Source of the DNA: Enterobacter ludwigii
GTDB lineage: Bacteria > Pseudomonadota > Gammaproteobacteria > Enterobacterales > Enterobacteriaceae
Assembly: GCA_023023105.1 (NCBI GenBank)
Contig: CP083824.1
Location: forward strand, 3,472,001-3,536,000
DNA length: 64,000 bases
Reading direction: 5' to 3'
Below are positions 37,194 through 51,151 of the stretch, in pieces. The notes beneath the pieces are model-generated. The model ran no database searches. It was not told where the DNA came from and saw nothing but the letters and a program-made list of their open reading frames with translations. How positions within the stretch are numbered: position 1 is the first letter of the stretch; each line of letters opens with the position of its first letter. A program made the position numbers and the translations under genes.

Positions 37194-38309
37194 TTATGCC
37201 TTATTCTGACGCCACCACTCGGCCAGCAGTACGCCGGTCGCAACGGATACGTTCAGACTTTCCACATTACCTGTTCCGTCGATAGAGACGCTCAGATCTG
37301 CACTGGAGAGCGCCGCGTCAGACAGACCATCGCGCTCCTGACCCAGCACCAGCACCATTTTACGCGGCAGCGTTGCTTTAAACAGCGGCGTACCAGCATG
37401 GCTCGAAGTCGTCACGATGGAATAGCCTGCTTTACGGAACTGCTCAATAGCATCCAGAACGCTATCACCGGTGATCGGCTGAACGTGCTCAGCACCACCT
37501 TCTGCAGTACGGATCGCCGCACCTGATTCCAGCAGTGCAGCATCCTGCAACAGCACGCCTTTCACGCCGAAGTGCGCGCAGCTACGCATCATCGCACCCA
37601 GGTTATGCGGGTTGCCCACATCTTCCAGCGCCAGAACACAGTCATCGGCCTCTGCCTGGCTGACCCATTGCTGAACGGTGGTGCCATTACGTTTTTTGAT
37701 CAGGAAGCAAACACCACCGTGGTGTTCGGTACCGGACGCTTTGGTCAGCTCGGCATCATCTACCACGTGATAGGCTTTACGGTTCGCGGCCATCCAGCGC
37801 AGCGCTTCTTTAAAACGTGGAGTCACGCTCTGGATAAACCAGGCGCGGACGATGCACTCAGGACGGCTCTGGAACAGCGCCTGGCAGGCGTTCTCGCCAT
37901 ACACGCGAGTCTCTTCAGCCCGCTGACGGCGCAGCACTTCCGGGTCGATAAAGCTTTTACCGCTGATACCACCGTGATCGGCTTTTTCCGGCGTCTCATC
38001 GCCAGGCGCGCGCGAAACGGTACGCCATGGGGAGGCGTTATCACGTGAGAAGTCATCGCGTGGACGGTCATCGCGTTTGCGGTCATCGCGTTTGCGATCG
38101 TCACGCTTACGGTCATCACGTTTGCGGTCATCACCGCGGTTATTTCTGTCATCGCGGGCGGGGCGACGGCCACCGTCTGCACGAGAAGACGCCGGACGCC
38201 CGCCACCTTTTCCGGTACGCGGATTTTGGGTGCGTTTATCAGAGTCATCATCACTGCGGACATACATCACTTTGACCTTGCCGCTTTTGTTTTTCATTTC
38301 GTCGTTCAT
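37194..38309 (-). CDS. yfiF: YfiF, SPOUT-family RNA methyltransferase homologue
   Basis: 371 aa from ATG 38309 ([17 protein letters not shown]); E. coli YfiF is about 345. The N-terminal 100 residues are disordered, basic and low complexity, with consecutive RKRDD units (residues about 60-85) not recalled in the E. coli protein. A substrate-binding domain (about 130-205) and a SpoU/TrmH-type SPOUT knot (about 215-370; [42 protein letters not shown]) follow. The RNA target is not known to me. Confidence 0.9.
   Translation of the reverse strand: MNDEMKNKSGKVKVMYVRSDDDSDKRTQNPRTGKGGGRPASSRADGGRRPARDDRNNRGDDRKRDDRKRDDRKRDDRKRDDRPRDDFSRDNASPWRTVSRAPGDETPEKADHGGISGKSFIDPEVLRRQRAEETRVYGENACQALFQSRPECIVRAWFIQSVTPRFKEALRWMAANRKAYHVVDDAELTKASGTEHHGGVCFLIKKRNGTTVQQWVSQAEADDCVLALEDVGNPHNLGAMMRSCAHFGVKGVLLQDAALLESGAAIRTAEGGAEHVQPITGDSVLDAIEQFRKAGYSIVTTSSHAGTPLFKATLPRKMVLVLGQERDGLSDAALSSADLSVSIDGTGNVESLNVSVATGVLLAEWWRQNKA
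38051..38140. repeat. 15-bp tandem repeat inside yfiF
   Basis: Six consecutive 15-bp units, typified by GGTCATCGCGTTTGC (exact copies at 38066-38080 and 38081-38095, variants on both sides), encode repeated [10 protein letters not shown]. The unit length is a multiple of three, so copy-number change keeps the yfiF frame. Confidence 0.9.
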
Positions 38310-38445
38310 GCTTTTCTCCACCAGCGCTGCGCGAAGCGCGCAGATTACCCGATGTGCCAGCGCATAGCCATAATTTCGTACAAAAGCCTGTGACTATTGT
38401 TCTCATTGAATAAAACGCATTGTTGTTTCAAACAGGCTCATTGAT

Positions 38446-38472
38446 AATATGTAACATATTAGAAACATTATC
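38446..38472. promoter_or_regulatory. Palindromic element upstream of trxC
   Basis: AATATGT-A-ACATATT at 38446-38460 is a perfect 7-1-7 palindrome, nested with a wider GATAAT/ATTATC pair (38443-38448 and 38467-38472), 41-67 bases before the trxC ATG. E. coli trxC is OxyR-regulated, but this does not clearly fit the OxyR motif; the binding protein is unknown. Confidence 0.5.
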
Positions 38473-38512
38473 GGCGTTTGCCGCTGTTCCACGGCTCTAT
38501 CAGAGGTTAGTT

Positions 38513-38932
38513 ATGAATACCGTATGTGCCAACTGTCAGGCTCTCAATCGCATTCCGGACGATCGGATTGAAGATGGTGCGAAATGCGGGCGTTGTGGTC
38601 ATGAATTGTTTGATGGCGATGTCATTAACGCAACGGGTGCTACGCTGGACAAACTCCTCAAGGATGATCTTCCCGTAGTGGTCGACTTCTGGGCGCCATG
38701 GTGCGGCCCATGCCGTAGCTTCGCGCCGATCTTCGAAGATGTGGCAGAAGAGCGCAACGGGAAAATGCGGTTCGTTAAGGTCAATACCGAAGCGGAACCC
38801 GAACTGAGCGCACGTTTTCGTATTCGCAGCATCCCGACCATTATGATTTTCAAAAAGGGTGAAGTGATCGATATGCTCAACGGTGCGGTTCCAAAAGCAC
38901 CTTTTGAAAGCTGGTTAAACGAGTCGCTGTAA
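38513..38932 (+). CDS. trxC: Thioredoxin 2
   Basis: 139 aa from the ATG at 38513 ([17 protein letters not shown]). An N-terminal zinc ribbon (Cys5, Cys8, Cys25, Cys28) precedes a thioredoxin fold with the active site WCGPC (Cys64, Cys67). It is a cytoplasmic disulfide reductase of the oxidative-stress response. A hairpin (38940-38958) follows the stop. Confidence 0.96.
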   Translation: MNTVCANCQALNRIPDDRIEDGAKCGRCGHELFDGDVINATGATLDKLLKDDLPVVVDFWAPWCGPCRSFAPIFEDVAEERNGKMRFVKVNTEAEPELSARFRIRSIPTIMIFKKGEVIDMLNGAVPKAPFESWLNESL

Positions 38933-38939
38933 CATTCAT

Positions 38940-38958
38940 GGGGCACATCTTGTGCCCC
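38940..38958 (+). terminator. Hairpin after trxC
   Basis: GGGGCACA / TGTGCCCC with a TCT loop lies 8 bases after the trxC stop. Only GTTCC follows, so termination would be weak. Confidence 0.5.
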
Positions 38959-39001
38959 GTTCCCGCCTCTGCGAAAATAGGGTTTTTCCTGCATTTCGCC
39001 C

Positions 39002-39700
39002 ATGACTGATAACGCTGTCCTTCAATTACGTGCCGAACGCCTTGCTCGCTCAACGCGTCCCTTTCTTGCCCGTGGCAATCGAATCCGTCGTTGCCAGCGA
39101 TGCCTGCTGCCACTAAAGGTTTGCCTGTGCGAGACGCTGGCCCCGAGTACAGCGGAGAGTCGTTTTTGTCTGGTGATGTTCGATACCGAGCCGATGAAAC
39201 CCAGTAATACGGGTCGCCTGATTGCCGACATTCTGCCTGATACCACTGCGTTTCAGTGGTCGCGCACGGAGCCACCACAGGCCCTGCTCGACGCAGTGAC
39301 AAACCCGGACTATCAGCCCATGGTCGTTTTCCCGGCCTCTTATGCAGGGGCCGATCGTCAGGTGCTTTCGGCTCCCCCATCCGGTAAACCGCCCCTGTTT
39401 ATTATGCTGGATGGCACCTGGACCGAAGCACGAAAAATGTTTCGTAAAAGTCCTTATCTTGACGCACTGCCGGTGATTTCTGTCGATCTTTCCCGGGTCT
39501 CCGCCTACCGCCTGCGTGAAGCGCATGCCGACGGGCAATACTGCACTGCCGAAGTGGCCATTGCGCTTCTGGATTTAGCAGGCGATACCGTAGCGGCAGG
39601 CGCCCTGGGCAACCATTTCTCCCGCTTTCGCGAGCGCTATCTGGCGGGAAAAACCGTTCATAAGGGCAGTGTCACAGCACTCGATCCAGAAAGCGTTTAA
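39002..39700 (+). CDS. tapT: TapT (YfiP), tRNA-uridine aminocarboxypropyltransferase
   Basis: 232 aa, DTW-domain family. N-terminal cysteine cluster CQRCLLPLKVCLC; family motif region LDGTWTEARKMFRKSPYL; LREAHADGQYCTAEVA near the C-terminus. E. coli TapT makes acp3U47 in several tRNAs from SAM. It precedes patZ by 35 bases on the same strand, so the two probably share a transcript. Confidence 0.92.
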   Translation: MTDNAVLQLRAERLARSTRPFLARGNRIRRCQRCLLPLKVCLCETLAPSTAESRFCLVMFDTEPMKPSNTGRLIADILPDTTAFQWSRTEPPQALLDAVTNPDYQPMVVFPASYAGADRQVLSAPPSGKPPLFIMLDGTWTEARKMFRKSPYLDALPVISVDLSRVSAYRLREAHADGQYCTAEVAIALLDLAGDTVAAGALGNHFSRFRERYLAGKTVHKGSVTALDPESV

Positions 39701-39735
39701 AATCATCAGGTCGCTTGCATTCACAGGAGGCCTGC

Positions 39736-42399
39736 ATGAGCCAGAGAGGGTTAGAAGCGCTATTACGTCCTAAATCCATTGCCGTTATCGGCGCCTCAAT
39801 GAAACCGGATCGTGCAGGCTATCTGATGATGCGCAACCTGCTAGCCGGAGGGTTTAATGGCCCTGTTATGCCCGTTACGCCTGCCTACAAGGCCGTTCAG
39901 GGGGTACTTGCCTGGCCAGATGTACAGAGCCTGCCTTTCGTACCCGATCTTGCCGTACTGTGTACCAATGCGAAACGAAATCCGGAACTGCTGGAATCAC
40001 TCGGTAAAAAAGGGTGTAAAACCTGCATTATTCTCTCGTCTCCACCGGAACAACAGCCCGAGCTGCTGGCATGCGCCAGTCGTTATCAAATGCGCATCCT
40101 TGGGCCGAACAGTCTTGGCCTGCTCGCCCCCTGGCAGGGTCTGAATGCCAGTTTCTCTCCTGTACCAATCCGTAAAGGCAAACTCGCGTTTATTTCGCAA
40201 TCGGCGGCGGTATCGAACACCATCCTCGACTGGGCTCAGCAGCGTGAAATGGGATTCTCCTACTTCATTGCCCTGGGTGACAGCCTGGATATTGACGTTG
40301 ATGAGCTCCTTGATTTTCTGGCTCGCGACAGTAAAACCAGCGCAATCCTGCTTTACCTCGAGCACCTCAGCGATGCCCGTCGTTTTGTATCGGCTTCACG
40401 AAGCGCCTCGCGCAATAAACCGATCCTGGTGATCAAAAGTGGGCGTAGCCCTGCAGCCCAGCGACTTCTGCAGTCGCATTCCGGTATGGATCCTGCATGG
40501 GACGCCGCCATTCAGCGTGCGGGTTTGCTGCGGGTACAGGATACACACGAGCTTTTTTCCGCCGTCGAGACGCTAAGCCATATGCGCCCATTGCGCGGTG
40601 AGAAGTTAATGATTGTCAGTAACGGTGCCGCCCCTGCCGCACTCGCGCTGGATGAACTGTGGCGGCGCTTCGGTAAGCTGGCAACGCTGGGTGAAGAGAC
40701 ACTGCAACGTCTGAGAGAAGCTCTCCCGACAAGTGTGACGCCAGACAACCCGCTTGACTTACGCGATGACGCCAGCAGCGATCGCTATATCAAGGCCATC
40801 TCGATTTTGCTGGATAGCCAGGATTTCGACGCACTGATGATTATCCACTCCCCCAGCGCGGCCGCTCCAGGTAGTGGAAGTGCGCGGGCACTCATTGATA
40901 CCGTGCGCAATCATCCACGTGGAAAATATGTCACTTTGCTGACCAACTGGTGCGGTGAGTTTTCTTCGCAGGAGGCGCGACGCTTGTTCAGTGAAGCCGG
41001 GCTGCCAACCTACCGTACTCCGGAAGGCACTATCACTGCATTTATGCATATGGTCGAGTATCGCCGTAACCAGAAGCAGTTACGCGAAACCCCGGCGTTG
41101 CCCGGTAATTTGACGGCGAACACCGTCGACGTTCACCGTCTTTTACAACAGGCTATCGAAGAGGGTGCGATGTCACTTGATACGCATGAAGTTCAGCCCA
41201 TTCTCGGCAGTTACGGAATGCAAACCCTACCCACCTGGATTGCCAGCGACAGCGCTGAGGCTGTGCATATTGCCGAACAAATTGGCTACCCGGTTGCCCT
41301 TAAGTTGCGTTCACCGGATATCCCACATAAGTCTGATATTCAGGGGGTGATGTTATACCTGCGTACGGCAACGGAGGTTCAGCAAGCAGCAGATGCCATT
41401 TTTGATCGGGTCAAAATGGCCTGGCCGCAGGCAAGGATCCACGGGTTGCTGGTGCAAAGCATGGCTAACCGCGCAGGTGCTCAGGAGCTGCGGGTGGTGG
41501 TTGAACATGATCCCGTGTTTGGCCCGCTCATTATGCTGGGAGAAGGCGGCGTTGAGTGGCGGCCTGAAGAACAAGCCGTTGTAGCGTTACCGCCGCTGAA
41601 CATGAATCTGGCGCGTTATTTGATCATCCAGGCGATTAAAAGCAAAAAGATCCGCGGCCGGAGCGCGCTGCGTCCACTTGATATTGCCGGGCTAAGTCAG
41701 TTCCTGGTGCAGGTATCTAACCTGATTGTGGATTGTGCCGAGATCCAGCGGCTGGATATCCACCCCCTTCTCGCCTCCGGTAATGAATTTACGGCGCTGG
41801 ACGTGACGCTGGATATCGCGCCCTTTGAAGGCGACAGAGAGAGCCGTCTGGCGATCCGTCCTTACCCGCTGCAACTGGAAGAGTGGGTAGAGATGAAGAA
41901 TGGGGAACGCGCCTTATTCCGCCCTATTCTGCCGGAAGATGAACCTCAGCTGCGGGCCTTTATCTCTCAGGTCACGAAAGAGGATCTTTACTATCGCTAT
42001 TTTAGTGAAATCAACGAATTTACCCACGATGATTTAGCCAATATGACCCAGATCGACTACGATCGAGAAATGGCTTTTGTCGCCGTCCGTCGTTCCGATA
42101 AAGGCGATGAGATCCTTGGCGTGACGCGTGCTATTTCTGACCCGGATAATGTTGATGCGGAGTTTGCCGTGCTGGTGCGCTCCGATCTAAAAGGCCTGGG
42201 TCTGGGGAGACGACTGCTGGAAAAACTCATCAGTTATACGCGAGATCACGGATTGTTACGCCTGAATGGCATTACTATGCCTAACAATCGCGGTATGGTG
42301 ACCCTGGCGCGAAAACTTGGATTTGATGTTGATATTCAACTGGACGAAGGTATTGTTGCCTTGTCCCTCAACCTGACATCAGCAGATAAACACGAGTAA
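39736..42399 (+). CDS. patZ: PatZ (YfiQ/Pka), protein lysine acetyltransferase
   Basis: 887 aa from ATG 39736 (MSQRGLEALLRPKSIAVIGA), with AGGAGG upstream. Residues 1-690 resemble an NDP-forming acyl-CoA synthetase (CoA-binding domain, ligase domains, ATP-grasp with KLRSPDIPHKSDIQGV). Residues about 725-880 are a GNAT domain with the acetyl-CoA loop RSDLKGLGLGRRL. It acetylates and inactivates Acs and other proteins, in the cytoplasm. Confidence 0.95.
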   Translation: MSQRGLEALLRPKSIAVIGASMKPDRAGYLMMRNLLAGGFNGPVMPVTPAYKAVQGVLAWPDVQSLPFVPDLAVLCTNAKRNPELLESLGKKGCKTCIILSSPPEQQPELLACASRYQMRILGPNSLGLLAPWQGLNASFSPVPIRKGKLAFISQSAAVSNTILDWAQQREMGFSYFIALGDSLDIDVDELLDFLARDSKTSAILLYLEHLSDARRFVSASRSASRNKPILVIKSGRSPAAQRLLQSHSGMDPAWDAAIQRAGLLRVQDTHELFSAVETLSHMRPLRGEKLMIVSNGAAPAALALDELWRRFGKLATLGEETLQRLREALPTSVTPDNPLDLRDDASSDRYIKAISILLDSQDFDALMIIHSPSAAAPGSGSARALIDTVRNHPRGKYVTLLTNWCGEFSSQEARRLFSEAGLPTYRTPEGTITAFMHMVEYRRNQKQLRETPALPGNLTANTVDVHRLLQQAIEEGAMSLDTHEVQPILGSYGMQTLPTWIASDSAEAVHIAEQIGYPVALKLRSPDIPHKSDIQGVMLYLRTATEVQQAADAIFDRVKMAWPQARIHGLLVQSMANRAGAQELRVVVEHDPVFGPLIMLGEGGVEWRPEEQAVVALPPLNMNLARYLIIQAIKSKKIRGRSALRPLDIAGLSQFLVQVSNLIVDCAEIQRLDIHPLLASGNEFTALDVTLDIAPFEGDRESRLAIRPYPLQLEEWVEMKNGERALFRPILPEDEPQLRAFISQVTKEDLYYRYFSEINEFTHDDLANMTQIDYDREMAFVAVRRSDKGDEILGVTRAISDPDNVDAEFAVLVRSDLKGLGLGRRLLEKLISYTRDHGLLRLNGITMPNNRGMVTLARKLGFDVDIQLDEGIVALSLNLTSADKHE

Positions 42400-42509
42400 G
42401 CTACTGGAAATGTTACCCACTTTGGACGGGACTGGTGGTATCATTGTCCGCTTATGTTGTTTGCATGGTACAGACAACCCTTCAATGAACAGAGAAGAAA
42501 CGCACTGTG

Positions 42510-43865
42510 ATGTTGTCAAAATTTAAGCGTAATAAACATCAACAACACCTTGCTCAACTACCGAAGATTTCTCAGTCAGTTGATGATGTAGAGTTCTTTT
42601 ACGCTCCCGCTCATTTTCGGGAGACGCTTCTTGAAAAGATTGCCAGCGCCACGCGACGCATTTGCATTGTGGCACTGTATCTGGAACAAGACGAAGGCGG
42701 GCGCGGGATCCTGAACGCGCTCTATGAAGCCAAACGTCAACGTCCTGAACTCGATGTTCGCGTGCTGGTTGACTGGCATCGCGCTCAGCGCGGTCGTATT
42801 GGCGCTGCCGCTTCAAACACCAATGCTGACTGGTATTGCCGCATGGCGCAGGAGAATCCTGGCGTCGATGTTCCTGTTTATGGCGTACCTGTTAATACTC
42901 GTGAAGCGCTCGGCGTCCTTCATTTCAAGGGTTTCATCATTGATGACAGCGTACTTTACAGTGGTGCTAGCCTGAATGATGTTTACCTCCATCAGCTCGA
43001 TAAGTATCGCTACGACCGCTACCATCTGATTCGTAATCCTCAGATGGCCGATATCATGTTTAATTGGGTTGATAAAAATCTGGTTCATGGCCGTGGTGTA
43101 AATCGCCTTGACGATCCAGAGCGCCCTAAAAGCCCGGAAATCAAAAATGATGTTCGTGCATTCCGCCAGGAACTGCGCGATGCGGTCTATCATTTCCAGG
43201 GCGATGCAAACAACGAAGAGTTATCCGTTACCCCGCTGGTAGGGCTCGGCAAATCAAGCCTGCTAAATAAAACGATCTTCCATCTGATGCCTTGTGCAGA
43301 GCAGAAACTCACCATCTGTACACCGTACTTCAACCTTCCTGCCGTGCTGGTGCGTAATATCATTCAGCTGCTGCGCGATGGTAAAAAAGTGGAAATCATC
43401 GTTGGGGATAAAACGGCTAACGACTTCTTTATTCCTGAAGATCAGCCGTTCAAAATTATCGGTGCGCTACCTTACCTCTATGAGATTAACCTGCGCCGTT
43501 TCCTGAGTCGTTTACAGTATTACGTAAACACTGACCAGCTGGTTGTACGTCTGTGGAAAGATGATGACAACACTTACCATCTCAAAGGTATGTGGGTCGA
43601 CGATGAGTGGATGCTACTGACCGGTAACAACCTGAACCCGCGCGCGTGGCGACTGGATCTGGAAAACGCTATCCTGATCCATGACCCACAACATGAGTTA
43701 GCCGCAAAACGTGAGCGTGAGCTGGAGCTGATTCGCACACATACCACTGTGGTTAATCATTATCGCGAATTGCAGAGCATTGCCGATTATCCGGTGAAGG
43801 TCCGCAAGCTTATCCGCCGTTTACGTCGTATCCGTATCGACCGACTTATCAGCCGTATTCTGTAA
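42510..43865 (+). CDS. pssA: Phosphatidylserine synthase
   Basis: 451 aa from ATG 42510 ([14 protein letters not shown]); a GTG directly before it is ignored. Two phospholipase D-type HKD motifs: [22 protein letters not shown] (about 137-158) and [21 protein letters not shown] (about 356-376). It joins CDP-diacylglycerol and serine, the first step to phosphatidylethanolamine. The C-terminus is strongly basic ([15 protein letters not shown]), fitting peripheral membrane or ribosome binding. Confidence 0.97.
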   Translation: MLSKFKRNKHQQHLAQLPKISQSVDDVEFFYAPAHFRETLLEKIASATRRICIVALYLEQDEGGRGILNALYEAKRQRPELDVRVLVDWHRAQRGRIGAAASNTNADWYCRMAQENPGVDVPVYGVPVNTREALGVLHFKGFIIDDSVLYSGASLNDVYLHQLDKYRYDRYHLIRNPQMADIMFNWVDKNLVHGRGVNRLDDPERPKSPEIKNDVRAFRQELRDAVYHFQGDANNEELSVTPLVGLGKSSLLNKTIFHLMPCAEQKLTICTPYFNLPAVLVRNIIQLLRDGKKVEIIVGDKTANDFFIPEDQPFKIIGALPYLYEINLRRFLSRLQYYVNTDQLVVRLWKDDDNTYHLKGMWVDDEWMLLTGNNLNPRAWRLDLENAILIHDPQHELAAKRERELELIRTHTTVVNHYRELQSIADYPVKVRKLIRRLRRIRIDRLISRIL

Positions 43866-43871
43866 TGCCAC

Positions 43872-43898
43872 AGCCCTGTCTTCGACGGGGCTTTTTTA
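43872..43898 (+). terminator. Terminator after pssA
   Basis: AGCCCTGTC / GACGGGGCT (one G-U pair) with a TTC loop is followed by TTTTTT, 6 bases after the pssA stop and directly before yfiM. Confidence 0.85.
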
Positions 43899-43909
43899 TG
43901 GAGTTCTTG

Positions 43910-44233
43910 ATGCGCATCCCTCTCCTGCTAACTACTCTCGCCCTCACCGGCTGTAGCCATATGGCAAACGATAGCTGGTCCGGTCAGGATAAAGCCCAAC
44001 ATTTTCTCGCTTCCGCGATGTTGTCCGCAGCCGGTAATGAATATGCTCAGCATCAGGGATACAGCCGGGATCGTAGCGCGGCGATAGGGTTGATGTTCTC
44101 TGTCGGTCTTGGGGCATCTAAAGAATTGTGGGATAGCCGCCCCGCAGGGAGCGGCTGGAGCTGGAAAGATTTTGCCTGGGATGTCGCCGGCGCAACGACT
44201 GGCTATGCTGTGTGGCAAATGGCGCACTATTAA
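43910..44233 (+). CDS. yfiM: YfiM, putative lipoprotein
   Basis: 107 aa from ATG 43910 ([15 protein letters not shown]) with GGAG 7 bases upstream; the alternative ATG at 43898 has no ribosome site and lies on the pssA terminator. The lipobox LTGC makes Cys15 the lipid-modified residue. The mature part is a small DUF2279-type protein ([36 protein letters not shown]) of unknown function. The stop overlaps that of kgtP. Confidence 0.88.
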   Translation: MRIPLLLTTLALTGCSHMANDSWSGQDKAQHFLASAMLSAAGNEYAQHQGYSRDRSAAIGLMFSVGLGASKELWDSRPAGSGWSWKDFAWDVAGATTGYAVWQMAHY

Positions 44234-45525
44234 AGCCGGATGCCTTTCCCTTTGCGATGAAGCATCAGGGATACGATAAATGCCAGCGCCCCCATTGCAG
44301 TGACGTACCAGAAGAATGTCGTTTCACTTCCCCATGATTTAAGAGACAACGCAACATACTCCGCCGACCCGCCAAACAACGCATTGGCTACCGCATAAGA
44401 GAGCCCGACTCCTAAAGCACGTACCTGCGCCGGGAACATTTCGGCTTTCAGTATCCCACTGATCGAGGTATAGAAACTGACAATCACCATCGCCAGCATA
44501 ACCAGCGCAAATGCTGCATACGGCGAAGTCACATGCTGAAGAGCAGTCAGAATAGGTACGGTACATAACGCCGACAGCCCGCCAAAAATCAGCATCGACG
44601 TCCGTCGGCCAATTTTATCCGAGAGCGCACCGATAATGGGTTGTATGAGCATAAAGACAAACAGCGCCACGGTCATGACGACACTGGCGACATTTGCGTG
44701 CATTCCGGTAGTGTTCACCAGGTACTTTTGCATATAGGTGGTGAAAGTATAGAAACTGAGAGAGCCACCGGCAGTGAAGCCCAGCACCATCAGGAAAGCT
44801 TTGCGGTTACGCCATAACCCTTTGAAGGTTCCCGCCTCCTTCAGCGTTCTGACCTCTTTCTGAGAGGTTTCATCCAACTGACGGCGTAGCCAAAGTGCGA
44901 CGATCGCCAGTACTGCGCCCATTGCGAAAGGAATTCGCCATCCCCAGGCGTGGAGTTGTTCGTCCGTCAGAATCTGCTGCAGGATAACCACCACAAGAAT
45001 GGCCAGCAACTGACCGCCAATAAGCGTGACATACTGGAAGGAGGCGTAAAAACCTTTACGACCTTCCAGAGCAATCTCACTCATGTAGGTCGCACTCGTG
45101 CCGTATTCGCCCCCCACCGATAACCCCTGGAATAAACGGGCCAGCAAAAGTAGCGCGGGAGCCCAGGTTCCAATGGATTCATATCCTGGCAGGCAGGCGA
45201 TCACCAGAGAGCCAAAGCACATCATACAAACCGAGATCAGCATAGAAGCCTTACGCCCGCGACGATCCGCAATACGGCCGAACAACCAGCCCCCGATCGG
45301 TCGCATCAGGAATCCTGCAGCAAATACCCCTGCTGTTTGTAGAAGTTGCGTTGTGGTGTTGCCGGAGGGAAAGAAAATATGTGCGAAGTAGAGTGAACAG
45401 AATGAGTAGACGTAAAAGTCGAACCATTCAACCAGATTCCCTGAAGAGGCGCTGACGATTGCCCATACCCTTCTTCGGGTATCACTGTTAGCCAGCGTCC
45501 CGTTTGATGTAATGCTTTCTGTCAT
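44230..45525 (-). CDS. kgtP: KgtP, alpha-ketoglutarate:proton symporter
   Basis: 431 aa from ATG 45525 ([19 protein letters not shown]) with AGGAG upstream. An MFS transporter of the metabolite:H+ symporter family with 12 membrane segments; the loop 2-3 motif [13 protein letters not shown] is visible. It imports 2-oxoglutarate. As in E. coli it lies beside the rRNA operon that precedes clpB. Confidence 0.95.
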   Translation of the reverse strand: MTESITSNGTLANSDTRRRVWAIVSASSGNLVEWFDFYVYSFCSLYFAHIFFPSGNTTTQLLQTAGVFAAGFLMRPIGGWLFGRIADRRGRKASMLISVCMMCFGSLVIACLPGYESIGTWAPALLLLARLFQGLSVGGEYGTSATYMSEIALEGRKGFYASFQYVTLIGGQLLAILVVVILQQILTDEQLHAWGWRIPFAMGAVLAIVALWLRRQLDETSQKEVRTLKEAGTFKGLWRNRKAFLMVLGFTAGGSLSFYTFTTYMQKYLVNTTGMHANVASVVMTVALFVFMLIQPIIGALSDKIGRRTSMLIFGGLSALCTVPILTALQHVTSPYAAFALVMLAMVIVSFYTSISGILKAEMFPAQVRALGVGLSYAVANALFGGSAEYVALSLKSWGSETTFFWYVTAMGALAFIVSLMLHRKGKGIRL

Positions 45526-45690
45526 TGTGATTATGCTCCTGCCATAAACTGCGGCGTATTGAGTCAGTACACTCAATTACCTCGTAAATGAAATGTTATA
45601 ATTTTGTTATAATTAACATTGAGACAACGATCACACATTCCATTAGCAGGGTAAGGGATTAAGAGAAAGGCCAAGCTGGGAAAAGACAAA

Positions 45691-45722
45691 GAAAAAAACC
45701 CCGCACCTTACGGTACGGGGTT
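45691..45722 (-). terminator. Terminator of the rRNA operon
   Basis: ACCCCGCACC / GGTACGGGGT (one G-U pair) with a short loop is followed on the - strand by seven T, 12 bases beyond the 5S end. It is the only terminator seen between 5S and kgtP. Confidence 0.92.
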
Positions 45723-45733
45723 CTTCCTGATTG

Positions 45734-45853
45734 ATGCCTGGCAGTTCCCTACTCTCACATGGGGAGACCCCACACTACCATCGGCGCTACGGCGTTTCAC
45801 TTCTGAGTTCGGCATGGGGTCAGGTGGGACCACCGCGCTAAAGCCGCCAGGCA
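45734..45853 (-). rRNA. rrf: 5S ribosomal RNA
   Basis: 120 bases. The - strand starts TGCCTGGCGGCTTTAGCGCG and ends GGGAACTGCCAGGCAT; the ends pair as helix I. A single 5S copy follows 23S, without a distal tRNA gene. Confidence 0.97.
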
Positions 45854-45923
45854 AATTCTGTTAAATCTGTATCAGGCTGAAATTTGATTGTCTGTCTCTT
45901 CGCCGAAACACCTTCGGCGTTGT

Positions 45924-48829
<2,906 letters not shown>

Positions 48830-49021
48830 TCACAACCCGAAGATGTTTCTTTCGATTCATCATCGACTTGCGAAAATTTGAGAGACTCGAACACACATTA
48901 ACTGTGTGTCGTTTCAATTTTCAGCTTGATCCAGATTTTTAAAGAGCAAATATCTCAAACATGACTCGCAAGTCAGTTTTGAGATATGACGGCAGGTGAC
49001 TTTCACTCACGAACCAGCAAG

Positions 49022-49097
49022 TGGCGTCCCCTAGGGGATTCGAACCCCTGTTACCGCCGTGAAAGGGCGGTGTCCTGGGCCTCTAGACGAAGGGGAC
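49022..49097 (-). tRNA. gltT-type: tRNA-Glu (UUC)
   Basis: 76 bases with encoded CCA. Acceptor GTCCCCT pairs with AGGGGAC; anticodon loop CTTTCAC gives UUC; T-loop GGTTCGAATCC. It is the spacer tRNA between 16S and 23S, as in E. coli rrnB/C/E/G-type operons. Confidence 0.97.
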
Positions 49098-49182
49098 GTA
49101 TAAGTCTCAATCGCAAGACGCCTTGCTATTTACTTTTCATCAGACAATCTGTGTGAGCACTGCAAAGGCAGGTTCTTTAAGG

Positions 49183-50722
<1,540 letters not shown>

Positions 50723-50857
50723 AAAAGTTTGATGCTCAATGAATTAAACTTCGTAATGAATTACGTGTTCACTCGTTGAGACTTGGTATTCATTTAGTGT
50801 CCGAAGACATTAAGAATCCATGTCACTTTGAGTGCCCACACAGATTGTCTGATAAAT

Positions 50858-50869
50858 TGTTAAAGAGCA
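50858..50869 (-). promoter_or_regulatory. boxA antitermination site of the rRNA leader
   Basis: TGCTCTTTAACA on the - strand matches the rrn boxA bound by NusB/S10, 136 bases upstream of 16S. The flanking leader (50723-50857) is the usual transcribed spacer holding the 5' half of the RNase III stem. Confidence 0.9.
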
Positions 50870-50904
50870 GTGCCGCTTCGCTTTCGCTGCGGCGCGGGGT
50901 GTGC

Positions 50905-50932
50905 ATATTACGCCTTCCCGCTACAGAGTCAA
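50905..50932 (-). promoter_or_regulatory. rrn P2 promoter
   Basis: TTGACT-N16-TAATAT on the - strand, followed by a GC-rich discriminator (GCACACCCCGCGCCGC), as in E. coli rrn P2 promoters. Confidence 0.9.
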
Positions 50933-51000
50933 GCGTTTATTTTGCTTTTCTCTGCTGACCCGGCGGCGTGTGTGCCGTTGTTCCGTGTCAGTGGAGGCGC

Positions 51001-51060
51001 ATTATAGGGAGTTATTCCGAAGCCGCAAGGATAAAGTGAAAATTATTTTCCAACCGCTCA
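51001..51060 (-). promoter_or_regulatory. rrn P1 promoter with UP element
   Basis: -10 TATAAT (51001-51006) and -35 TTGCGG (51023-51028), 16 bases apart, followed by the conserved GCGCCTCCACTGAC start region. A+T-rich DNA at 51029-51060 (GAAAATAATTTTCAC) is the UP element. The -35 differs from the TTGTCA I recall for E. coli rrn P1. Fis sites are expected further upstream but I cannot place them. Confidence 0.88.
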
Positions 51061-51110
51061 CTTTCCAGGCGAATCACATTCCAGACCTCAATTTTCGCCT
51101 GGTTTTTAAA

Positions 51111-51142
51111 CAAAAACGAGCCGCAAGCGGCTCGTTTTTTGG
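51111..51142 (-). terminator. Terminator of clpB
   Basis: Stem AACGAGCCG(C) / (G)CGGCTCGTT at about 51114-51138 with an A/T-rich surround on both sides. It stops clpB transcription just upstream of the rRNA operon promoters. Confidence 0.8.
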
Positions 51143-51151
51143 TTTTGTGAC

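Noticed and set aside
38051..38140. Short tandem repeats as a CRISPR array
   Set aside because: Units are 15 bp, directly adjoining without spacers, and lie within the yfiF coding frame.
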